A stretch of 5,185 bases of DNA from Flavobacteriales bacterium UBA7519. Lineage in GTDB: Bacteria; Bacteroidota; Bacteroidia; Flavobacteriales; Weeksellaceae. The notes under the pieces were generated by a model, which was not told the DNA's origin, did not search any database, and saw nothing but the letters and a program-made list of their open reading frames with translations. Shown in pieces: positions 1 to 5,178 of the stretch. The first letter of the stretch is position 1; every line of letters starts with the position of its first letter. Where the stretch lies: positions 1 through 5,185 of the forward strand of contig DLND01000035.1 in assembly GCA_002476905.1 (NCBI GenBank), written 5' to 3'. The position numbers and the translations under genes are program-made.

Positions 1-111
1 ACGTCCTTTTTCATTTAAAAGAAACCGAAGAATTATCATAATGTACGTGATGATAACCAGTAATATCTGAATGTATTTTTCTTTTGCGGGCTTGAGTTTA
101 AAAGTAATCAT
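1..111 (-). CDS. Partial gene, N-terminus of a putative membrane protein, cut by the window edge
   Basis: An open frame of 37 codons starts with ATG at 111 and reads leftward without a stop to base 1, so only the N-terminus is present. The translation begins MITFKLKPAKEK, a short basic segment. It continues with a hydrophobic stretch at about residues 14-31 (IQILLVIITYIMIILRFL), followed by NEKGR. This pattern fits a single N-terminal transmembrane helix or uncleaved signal anchor with a positively charged start. The start is preceded by an A/T-rich leader without a Shine-Dalgarno sequence, as is common in Bacteroidetes. It lies just beyond the terminator of the hbd gene, and a good TAnnTTTG box sits at 153-160, which supports it as an independently transcribed gene. 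I do not recognise the family. The frame could be spurious because it is short, but its hydrophobicity pattern and promoter argue that it is real. Confidence 0.55.
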   Translation of the reverse strand, partial: MITFKLKPAKEKYIQILLVIITYIMIILRFLLNEKGR

Positions 112-122
112 AGTTTTTTCAT

Positions 123-153
123 AAAAAAGTCAGAACCAAATGGTGATTCTGAC
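123..153 (-). terminator. Rho-independent terminator after hbd
   Basis: The arms TTCTGAC (147-153) and GTCAGAA (129-135) pair perfectly over 7 bp. Two further C-G pairs (136-137 with 142-143) are possible past a 3-nt bulge. On the minus strand the hairpin is followed directly by six T residues (128-123). It lies 53 nt past the stop codon of the dehydrogenase gene and faces the right way to end that transcript. Confidence 0.8.
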
Positions 154-184
154 AAAGTTATTAATCGTAGATTAAAATTACTAA
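153..184 (-). promoter_or_regulatory. Putative Bacteroidetes-type promoter of the left-edge gene
   Basis: Read on the minus strand, TAACTTTG (160-153) matches the Bacteroidetes -7 consensus TAnnTTTG exactly. TTAG (184-181) matches three of four bases of the -33 TTTG box, with a 20-nt spacer, inside the usual range of about 17-23. Transcription would begin near 147 and leave a leader of about 35 nt before the ATG at 111. The spacer contains a perfect 6-bp inverted repeat, TTAATC-gta-GATTAA (161-175), which could be an operator. The last base of the -7 box is the first base of the terminator stem, so promoter and terminator abut. Confidence 0.45.
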
Positions 185-205
185 TTTTTGTAATCCGGAG
201 ATTGA

Positions 206-1096
206 TTATTTCACGAACATTTTAGATACTTTATCTGCCTTTTTACTTTCGGAATAATCATAGAAACCTTCACCAGATTTTATGCCTTTTTTGCCTGCCA
301 TTACCATATTGACGAGTAATGGATTCGGAGCATATTTCGGATTTTTGAAACCATCGTACATTACGTTCAAAATAGCAAGGCAAACATCAAGACCTATGAA
401 ATCTGCTAATTGCAAAGGTCCCATTGGATGCGCCATTCCGAGTTTCATCACGGTATCAATTTCTTCCACGCCAGCTACACCGTTGTAAAGTGTTTCGATA
501 GCTTCGTTGATCATCGGCATCAGAATTCTGTTGGCGACAAATCCAGGATAATCATTCACTTCGGTTGGAACTTTTCCTAAAGTTTTGCTCAATTCAAAAA
601 TTTCATCAAATGTTTCTTTGGTAGTGGAGTAGCCTTTGATGATTTCTACCAGTTTCATAATCGGAACCGGATTCATGAAGTGCATTCCGATGACTTTTTC
701 CGGACGCTTGGTTGCAGCTGCAATTTGAGTAATTGAGATAGATGATGTATTAGTTGCTAGAATACAGTTTTCCGGCGCCAACTCATCAATCTGAGTAAAT
801 ATTTTCAGTTTCAAATCCAGATTTTCCGTCGCAGCTTCTACTATTAAATCAGCTTTGGGTGCTGCCTCTTTTAAATCTGTGAATGTTGTAATGTTGCCAA
901 GGGTGTTGGTTTTTTCTTCTTCTGTTAGATTACCTTTGGCGATGATTCTGTCCAGATTATTCGTGATGGTTTTCAGCGCTTTATCCAGATTGTCTTGTTT
1001 CACATCTACCAAATTAACCTTAAATCCGCTTTGAGCAAAGGTATGCGCAATGCCATTTCCCATAGTTCCGGCGCCTACTACAACAATGTTTTTCAT
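206..1096 (-). CDS. hbd: 3-hydroxybutyryl-CoA dehydrogenase
   Basis: This is a cytoplasmic NAD(P)-dependent enzyme that interconverts acetoacetyl-CoA and 3-hydroxybutyryl-CoA (short-chain 3-hydroxyacyl-CoA dehydrogenase), used in fatty-acid or butyrate-type metabolism and possibly aromatic-acid breakdown. The 296 residues match the usual single-function length. The N-terminal Rossmann fold carries GAGTMG at residues 8-13, with Asp31 at the end of strand 2, which favours NAD over NADP. The catalytic and substrate residues of the family are all visible: Ser118 in NTSS, His139 in GMHFMNP, Glu151, and Asn189 in PGFVANR. The C-terminal helical dimerisation domain follows, ending near GEGFYDY (275-281). 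The ATG at 1096 gives the canonical MKNIVVVGAG start and has an A-rich leader. No defects are seen. The gene is followed by its own hairpin terminator. It may be read through from upstream genes, from its own weak promoter, or both. The enzyme class is certain, but the precise physiological pathway is not fixed by the sequence. Confidence 0.95.
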   Translation of the reverse strand: MKNIVVVGAGTMGNGIAHTFAQSGFKVNLVDVKQDNLDKALKTITNNLDRIIAKGNLTEEEKTNTLGNITTFTDLKEAAPKADLIVEAATENLDLKLKIFTQIDELAPENCILATNTSSISITQIAAATKRPEKVIGMHFMNPVPIMKLVEIIKGYSTTKETFDEIFELSKTLGKVPTEVNDYPGFVANRILMPMINEAIETLYNGVAGVEEIDTVMKLGMAHPMGPLQLADFIGLDVCLAILNVMYDGFKNPKYAPNPLLVNMVMAGKKGIKSGEGFYDYSESKKADKVSKMFVK

Positions 1097-1117
1097 ATTT
1101 ATTTTTTATTTTAATTT

Positions 1118-1146
1118 CAAATGTCAGTCTAATTTCTAACTTCTAA
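1118..1146 (-). promoter_or_regulatory. Weak candidate promoter for hbd
   Basis: On the minus strand GACATTTG (1125-1118) fits TAnnTTTG except for the first base. TTAG (1146-1143), inside the 7-bp repeat array, sits 17 nt upstream as a three-of-four match to the -33 TTTG box. A start near 1111 would give a leader of about 15 nt before the ATG at 1096. The match is imperfect in A/T-rich DNA, so chance is a real alternative. Confidence 0.3.
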
Positions 1147-1162
1147 AATCTAATTTCTATTT
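1128..1162. repeat. Five tandem 7-bp repeats, consensus TCTAANN
   Basis: On the plus strand the units are TCTAATT (1128-1134), TCTAACT (1135-1141), TCTAAAA (1142-1148), TCTAATT (1149-1155) and a degenerate TCTATTT (1156-1162). The array fills the spacer between the methyltransferase and hbd, and its last unit overlaps the methyltransferase stop codon by two bases. The minus-strand form is NNTTAGA, which places a TTAG every 7 bp. Confidence 0.75.
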
Positions 1163-2159
1163 AATTTTTCTCAAGATAATAAAGATACTCTGTCGTTCCC
1201 GAAGCTTTGTGATTTCTGTTTTCTTCCTTATCTGCACGGAAACGCTGATACTCGGTTGTAAATATATCATATTTCCCGAATTTGGAAAGTATATTTCTAA
1301 TTTCACTTTCTGTCATCAATCCTTCATTGTTGTAGCTTAGGAAAATGTGTTGAAACTTCGCATTGTTGATGAGTTCTTCAAAGCTTTTTGAAACTTCAAT
1401 TTTACTACAATATTTTGATTTTTGATAATGTCGAAGTCCCGTTTTTCCTTTTGGTGAGAAGTTATCGTATTTCGCAATCGTGTTGAGAAGATGATAGTTA
1501 GCACCGTATTGCCTCGCGTTGTAAGGTGGGTCGAGATAAAGAATATTGCCTTCGATTTTTTTGATTAATTCGTTGGCATCTTTATTATAAACCTCGTGCT
1601 TGTTTTTAGTCAGTTCAAAATTGGCAGGCAGAAGTTCCAATTTTTTCTGCGCAGATTTTTTAATTTGTTTCAAAAACGCACCATACACCGAAGCCGTGTT
1701 GGCAACTTTATCAGCCGCTTCCAAAAGTGAACAAAGCAGAAAGTAATATTGATCTTCATTGATTTTCTCAGACAATTTCCACTTCTCAATTTTTTGCCTA
1801 ATCGAATCTATTTTTTTTCCGTTCTCTTCTGAAAAATAAAGCCGTTCTGATGTTCCATTCTCTGAATATTCTTCTGAGATAAAACCAGATTTTCCTTCAA
1901 GAAGATTCAGTTCTTCAATCAGATTATTAAATTCAATTTTTTGATGATTGCCGATATAATTTCGATTAAGAACATAACTGTAAAATTCAAAATCATTGCT
2001 TATTATTTTCTTGGTTTCCGCTTTGAAATTGCGTCCTACAATTCCGGTTCCAGCGAAAAGATCGCAAAATGTTTTTTTGCTCAAATCTTTACCAACAACT
2101 TGATAAACGCTTTGCTTGATAAAATCCGAAAGTTTGTTTTTGGAGCCGATGTAATTCAT
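1161..2159 (-). CDS. D12-class (alpha) adenine-N6 DNA methyltransferase of a restriction-modification system
   Basis: This protein transfers a methyl group from S-adenosylmethionine to the N6 of adenine in a specific DNA site, protecting host DNA from the partner nuclease. The 332 residues show the alpha-class motif order. NYIGSKNKL (2-10) is motif X. DLFAGTG (33-39) is motif I, the SAM-binding loop. A variable stretch of about 85-200 is probably the target-recognition region. DPPY (210-213) is catalytic motif IV, followed by NARQYGANYH. The later segment GLRHYQKSKYCSK (241-253) is also typical of this family. The ATG at 2159 puts motif X at the very N-terminus, as in the family, so the start is well placed. 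It begins 3 nt after the stop of the 204-aa nuclease candidate, which implies co-transcription and probably translational coupling. No frameshift or missing key residue is seen. The recognition sequence cannot be read from the protein. An orphan methyltransferase is possible, but the neighbour makes an R-M pair more likely. Confidence 0.9.
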   Translation of the reverse strand: MNYIGSKNKLSDFIKQSVYQVVGKDLSKKTFCDLFAGTGIVGRNFKAETKKIISNDFEFYSYVLNRNYIGNHQKIEFNNLIEELNLLEGKSGFISEEYSENGTSERLYFSEENGKKIDSIRQKIEKWKLSEKINEDQYYFLLCSLLEAADKVANTASVYGAFLKQIKKSAQKKLELLPANFELTKNKHEVYNKDANELIKKIEGNILYLDPPYNARQYGANYHLLNTIAKYDNFSPKGKTGLRHYQKSKYCSKIEVSKSFEELINNAKFQHIFLSYNNEGLMTESEIRNILSKFGKYDIFTTEYQRFRADKEENRNHKASGTTEYLYYLEKN

Positions 2160-2162
2160 TAA

Positions 2163-2777
2163 TTAAGCTTTGATCCAAATAATATCAGACAGGATCGCGT
2201 GAGAATCCAAATTTAAGGAAACTAAATTGTCCTTGGAAAAATTACGCAGATAATCTTCAATCTTTTCTTGGATTAAGGCCAATTCAGTTTTCAGTTTCCA
2301 ATGTTCGTTGCTTTTCTCATTGAAGAAAATAATAAACAAACGGTTTTCAAAATGTTTTCTGCCTTGTTGACTTTGATTTTGATAAAGCCATTCGATCAAT
2401 TCTTTCTTGTGTTCAATCGCATAATCAAAACTTTTCTCGAATTGTTTTGGAAACACACTGCTTTTATGATCAAACGGAATCTCAGAAATGTAAAAATCTA
2501 CCGTTTTAGAAAACTGATTTTCTTCTTTTCTGACGCTTGGATGATTCGTAAATATTTGTTCAATCGCTTTTGCAGACCAGAAGTTAAGCCAACGATTGAA
2601 AGCGTAATTTCTCAACTCTGAATCAAAATCTTTACAATGATTTTCCAGACTTTCAAAATCCTGAGTTTGATAAATAAATTTCGTTTTTCTATCCCATACA
2701 TCCGATTGCTTTCTTCCCCAATTGTAAGGAAAATCAAGCCGCTTTTTGAGTTGGTATTCTAAAGATTTAAGATTCAT
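2163..2777 (-). CDS. Putative type II restriction endonuclease, PD-(D/E)XK-like
   Basis: I do not recognise a named family for this 204-aa soluble protein. The call rests on a motif and on position. Residues 93-105 contain VDF followed after 8 residues by DHK (Asp94, Asp103, Lys105), in the strand-turn-strand setting expected for a PD-(D/E)XK nuclease core. Glu73, in a preceding helix, could be the extra acidic residue. A later hydrophobic strand, RLFIIFF (146-152), fits the core sheet. The N-terminus is basic and aromatic (KKRLDFPYNWGRKQ), which could contact DNA. There is no signal peptide or membrane segment. The gene ends 3 nt before the adenine methyltransferase and starts 15 nt after the 253-aa gene, the usual arrangement of a restriction gene beside its methyltransferase. 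It could instead be a non-nuclease accessory protein. The motif is short and could arise by chance, so confidence in the function is moderate, while confidence in the coding call is high. Confidence 0.6.
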   Translation of the reverse strand: MNLKSLEYQLKKRLDFPYNWGRKQSDVWDRKTKFIYQTQDFESLENHCKDFDSELRNYAFNRWLNFWSAKAIEQIFTNHPSVRKEENQFSKTVDFYISEIPFDHKSSVFPKQFEKSFDYAIEHKKELIEWLYQNQSQQGRKHFENRLFIIFFNEKSNEHWKLKTELALIQEKIEDYLRNFSKDNLVSLNLDSHAILSDIIWIKA

Positions 2778-2792
2778 TATTTGTTTTGAATA

Positions 2793-3554
2793 TTACAATT
2801 TACGCGAATTAGATTCCTTCATCTCAAAATAACAATCTTCGCAAACCAATTTTATTTTGGCGAATTTCATCGATTCATCATCCCAACCATTGTGTTCAAT
2901 TCGTTTTTTTTCACAGTCATTGCACCACGCTGAAAAATCATCATCTTCCTCCAAATCCATTCCCTTAAAAGTTTCAAAGGCTTCTTCAAAACCATTGTTA
3001 GAATCAATTTCTAAATGTTGACAAACAAAAGCTGGACGCTTAAAACCGTGATTGCCACATTCTAATTTTTTCTGTTTTAATTTTGTTATTTCTGAATTGT
3101 TTTCGGGAGCTATTTTTTCTTTCAGTAGAACGTAATAATTCAAATTATCACAATTGATATTATAGACGCCAATTCCTTTTAAAATGCTTTGACTTATTGC
3201 AAGAAATTCCCAACCATCAAATGTATCGCTTGGAAAAGTACCGGTAGTTAATTTTTCAAAATTATTTTCTTTACCGAATTGTTTGATTTTTAGAGTTTCA
3301 ATTTTATTTTTTTCATTCAGATAATTATTAAACCAACTCCACATCCAAGTTTTTTTTAGGAAAGAGTAAGTTCCAATCGGAATATATCTGAAGAAGACTT
3401 CATCATCTTCACTGTTGTGTAATCTTAAAATTTCAGATTCATCATCATAAAACCAATTTGCATAGGAATCAATATTAAATTCTTCCTTAAATCTATCTTG
3501 AATAGGAATTAGTCTATTAATTTCGGATTGTGCAAATTCGTCGTAAGCAATCAT
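2793..3554 (-). CDS. DUF6882-like protein with a C-terminal Cys/His zinc-cluster region
   Basis: This is a 253-aa soluble protein of unknown function in two parts. Residues about 1-148 resemble the DUF6882 type from memory: a Trp-rich segment TWMWSWFNN (69-77) after IGTYSF, then KQFGKENNF and an alpha/beta segment ending YYVLL. After a Lys-rich linker (158-164) comes a region with eight possible metal ligands in pairs: Cys166/His169, Cys178/His180 (in PAFVCQHL), Cys211/Cys214 and Cys238/Cys241. That is enough for two zinc ions. An acidic run (EEDDD, 202-206) lies between the pairs. There is no helix-turn-helix to suggest a classical R-M controller protein. The gene lies 8 nt after the oxidoreductase stop and 15 nt before the nuclease candidate, so it is probably co-transcribed with both. 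Two sampled 60-base stretches are only 22-25% G+C, lower than the metabolic genes, which suggests acquisition with the R-M genes. It might be an R-M accessory factor, an immunity-type protein or an unrelated passenger. Confidence 0.6.
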   Translation of the reverse strand: MIAYDEFAQSEINRLIPIQDRFKEEFNIDSYANWFYDDESEILRLHNSEDDEVFFRYIPIGTYSFLKKTWMWSWFNNYLNEKNKIETLKIKQFGKENNFEKLTTGTFPSDTFDGWEFLAISQSILKGIGVYNINCDNLNYYVLLKEKIAPENNSEITKLKQKKLECGNHGFKRPAFVCQHLEIDSNNGFEEAFETFKGMDLEEDDDFSAWCNDCEKKRIEHNGWDDESMKFAKIKLVCEDCYFEMKESNSRKL

Positions 3555-3562
3555 CAGTATAA

Positions 3563-4528
3563 TTATTTCTGTATCAACCTCATAATCTCCAAAGCCACTT
3601 TTAAAGCTTCGGTTCCATCTTCTAAAGAAACCTGAACTGGCAAATCATTATCAATCGCGTTAGCAAAACTTTCCAATTCATCAAGAATCGCATTGTTAGG
3701 TTGGATATTTGGATATTCGAAAAGAATTTGGTTTTTCTCGCCTTCCGCGTTTTCGATAATCATATCAAAGTCGGACGGATTTTCTGGCGCCGGTTTCATA
3801 CGGATAACTTCTGCTTTTTTCTCCAGGAAATCTACAGAAACATAAGCATCTTGCTGGAAAAATCTCGATTTTCGCATTGCTTTCATTGATATTCGGGAAG
3901 TAGTTAAATTGGCAACACAACCATTTTCGAACTCGATTCTGGCATTGCAAATGTCCGGCGTTTTGCTCACGACGGAAACACCACTCGCGTGGATTTGCTT
4001 CACTTTAGATTTTACCAAACTCAGCAAAATATCCAAATCGTGAATCATCAAGTCCAAAACTACAGAAACATCCGTTCCTCTCGGATTGAATTCTGCCAAT
4101 CTGTGAATCTCGATAAACATTGGATTTTTGATATAATCTTTCGCTCCAATGAAAGCCGGATTATATCTTTCCACATGACCAACTTGCGCTTTGATTCCGA
4201 ATTCTCTGCATTTGTAAAGAATTTCTTCTGCTTGTTGCAAGGTTTGTGTAACAGGTTTTTCGATGAAGAAGTGGATTCCTTTTTCAATCGCTTTTACAGC
4301 ATAATCATAGTGATAAACAGTGGGCGTTACAATATCCAGCATTTCGATTTCATCCAGCAAATCTTCGAAACTTTCAAAATATTTATAACCAAATTCCGCT
4401 TCAAGTTTTCTTCCATTTTCCGCATCATTATCGTGGAAACCAACCAATTCGTATTTCTCAGATTGATTCAGTAATCTCAAATGGATTTTCCCGAGATGTC
4501 CAGCGCCTACAAGTCCTGCTTTTATCAT
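3563..4528 (-). CDS. Gfo/Idh/MocA-family NAD(P)-dependent oxidoreductase
   Basis: This is a cytoplasmic dehydrogenase of the glucose-fructose oxidoreductase/inositol dehydrogenase family, which usually oxidises or reduces a hydroxyl on a sugar or nucleotide sugar. The 321 residues are of normal length. The Rossmann domain has GAGHLG at 8-13 and the family signature EKP at 90-92, whose Lys91 is the usual catalytic or cofactor-contacting lysine. The second domain contains GHVERYNP (117-124), RLAEFNPRGTD (143-153) and DLMIHDLD (159-166), where His163 is the likely catalytic histidine. The GHVERYNP and MIHDLD pattern recalls UDP-N-acetylglucosamine 3-dehydrogenase (GnnA)-like members, but no lipid A gene is nearby, so I leave the substrate open. 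The ATG at 4528 gives the classic MIKAGLVGAG start. It is the first gene after the toxin-antitoxin terminator, so it should have its own promoter in the 50 nt upstream. It runs into the 253-aa gene after only 8 nt. Confidence 0.92.
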   Translation of the reverse strand: MIKAGLVGAGHLGKIHLRLLNQSEKYELVGFHDNDAENGRKLEAEFGYKYFESFEDLLDEIEMLDIVTPTVYHYDYAVKAIEKGIHFFIEKPVTQTLQQAEEILYKCREFGIKAQVGHVERYNPAFIGAKDYIKNPMFIEIHRLAEFNPRGTDVSVVLDLMIHDLDILLSLVKSKVKQIHASGVSVVSKTPDICNARIEFENGCVANLTTSRISMKAMRKSRFFQQDAYVSVDFLEKKAEVIRMKPAPENPSDFDMIIENAEGEKNQILFEYPNIQPNNAILDELESFANAIDNDLPVQVSLEDGTEALKVALEIMRLIQK

Positions 4529-4549
4529 AGCTTATTTTTCTTCAGGAGG

Positions 4550-4577
4550 TAAATTTAAGAATTATCACAAATCCAAA
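4550..4577 (-). promoter_or_regulatory. Weak candidate promoter for the oxidoreductase operon
   Basis: A promoter is expected between the upstream terminator and the ATG at 4528. On the minus strand TTTG (4577-4574) is followed 16 nt later by TAAATTTA (4557-4550), which fits TAnnTTTG except for the last base. The spacer is one base below the usual range, and a GATAAT sequence also lies between the two boxes. The location is well motivated, but the exact boxes are uncertain. Confidence 0.28.
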
Positions 4578-4578
4578 T

Positions 4579-4615
4579 AAAAAAAGACTCAGAATTTTTG
4601 AAGTTTCTGAGTCTT
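4579..4615 (-). terminator. Strong rho-independent terminator after the toxin-antitoxin module
   Basis: AAGACTCAGAA (4584-4594) and TTCTGAGTCTT (4605-4615) form a perfect 11-bp stem with a 10-nt loop. On the minus strand the stem runs into seven T residues (4585-4579). It begins 15 nt past the toxin stop codon, and it insulates the oxidoreductase operon from toxin-antitoxin transcription. Confidence 0.9.
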
Positions 4616-4630
4616 GTCATTTTTGTTTAA

Positions 4631-4936
4631 TTAGGAATAGTCGAAATCTGTTTGATTTTCATCTCGTCTTGCATCCCAAATTGATAATATAATTATCTCT
4701 TTCACATTTATTTCATAGAAGATTAAATAATTGCGAACAATACTTATTCTTGAGTTTTTATCATTTGTTGTTCTTCCAATTTTTGGATGTTGTGATAACA
4801 AATCGATGGCTTCAGTAAATAATTTGTTGAGTTTTTTGCTGTAAGTTTTGGAGTTCGTTTTATTGGTCCAATAGATTAATATTTCTTTAAGCTCAAATTT
4901 TGCAGAATTAGTCCAGACTATTTTTCGTTTAGCCAT
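4631..4936 (-). CDS. RelE/ParE-superfamily toxin of a type II toxin-antitoxin system
   Basis: This is a small basic protein of 101 residues, the usual length for the family. The order of features is typical: IVWTNSAKFELKEILIYW (6-23), with the conserved N-terminal strand and first helix, then LLSQHPKIGR (46-55) with the P-x-x-G-R turn. The strand RNYLIFYEIN (68-77) follows, and the protein ends in IIILSIWDARRDEN (81-94), matching the WDxRxDP-like ending common in Bacteroidetes members. RelE proteins cut mRNA on the ribosome and ParE proteins poison DNA gyrase. The sequence does not settle which applies, though the overall look is closer to ParE. The ATG at 4936 overlaps the end of the antitoxin gene by 19 nt, so translation is probably coupled. 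The stop TAA at 4631 is followed by a strong terminator. One sampled 60-base stretch is 20% G+C, consistent with a mobile accessory module. No truncation is seen. Confidence 0.88.
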   Translation of the reverse strand: MAKRKIVWTNSAKFELKEILIYWTNKTNSKTYSKKLNKLFTEAIDLLSQHPKIGRTTNDKNSRISIVRNYLIFYEINVKEIIILSIWDARRDENQTDFDYS

Positions 4937-5160
4937 TTTTCTATTTCTTTTTTCACTTCTTCATCACTGGAAACTTCTCCATTTGTATATTCTTTTCTTG
5001 CTTCAGCGATTCTACTTTCTTGCTGTTGTGATAATACGTAAATCTCTTCATCGAGTTCAAAATCCAAAAGTTTTTTGATTTCTTTTATCACTCGAATTTC
5101 CTTTAATTCAGTTATTCTATTAATAATATCCAATTTTAATTGTAATTCAGCGGAACTCAT
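4918..5160 (-). CDS. Antitoxin of the RelE/ParE-type module
   Basis: This is an 80-aa, highly charged, mostly helical protein placed directly before the toxin gene and overlapping it by 19 nt in another frame. The N-terminal half (residues 4-34) looks like two helices containing LKLDIINRITELKEIR and VIKEIKKLL. The C-terminal half carries ESRIAEARKEYTNGEVSSDEEVKKEIEKWLNEK (48-80). Its pattern of R-I-x-E-A-R, G-E-x-x-S-x-E-E-V and a final W-L resembles the addiction-module antitoxins found next to ParE-type toxins in Bacteroidetes. It should bind and neutralise the toxin, most likely through the C-terminal half. No clear ribbon-helix-helix or helix-turn-helix DNA-binding motif is visible, so whether it represses its own promoter is open. 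The ATG at 5160 gives the start MSSAELQLK. An alternative start further upstream cannot be excluded because only 25 bases remain in the window. Confidence 0.8.
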   Translation of the reverse strand: MSSAELQLKLDIINRITELKEIRVIKEIKKLLDFELDEEIYVLSQQQESRIAEARKEYTNGEVSSDEEVKKEIEKWLNEK

Positions 5161-5178
5161 TTTCGAAATTATTTATAT

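Noticed and set aside
282..488. Plus-strand open frame of 68 codons
   Set aside because: It lies entirely inside hbd on the opposite strand, and the minus-strand protein has all family motifs. It is a shadow frame.
712..723. Perfect 12-bp palindrome TTGCAGCTGCAA
   Set aside because: It falls within hbd over a run of Ala codons in the Ile-Ala-Ala-Ala-Thr segment, so codon choice explains it.
1128..1162. The heptad array as a CRISPR-like or transposon-end repeat
   Set aside because: The units are only 7 bp and directly abut, with no spacers. No matching inverted copy is seen at the other end of the block near 3555-3562.
1941..2162. Plus-strand open frame of 73 codons opposite the methyltransferase N-terminus
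   Set aside because: It is antisense to motifs X and I of the methyltransferase and has no recognisable protein character.
2301..2621. Plus-strand open frame of 106 codons opposite the nuclease candidate
   Set aside because: It is Phe- and Ile-rich, as expected from antisense reading of a Lys/Glu-rich gene. The minus-strand frame fits the operon spacing and has soluble-protein composition.
1097..3562. The accessory block as an insertion sequence or transposon
   Set aside because: There is no transposase or integrase gene, and no terminal inverted repeats or target duplications are visible at the block edges.
3701..4474. Several overlapping open frames in both directions inside the oxidoreductase gene (3701-3889, 3765-3950, 3989-4474, 4060-4287)
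   Set aside because: All lie within a complete, motif-rich oxidoreductase frame and show no coherent protein features.
4544..4550. AGGAGGT on the plus strand, a perfect Shine-Dalgarno sequence
   Set aside because: No plus-strand start codon follows at a suitable distance and no plus-strand gene is supported. It is likely chance.
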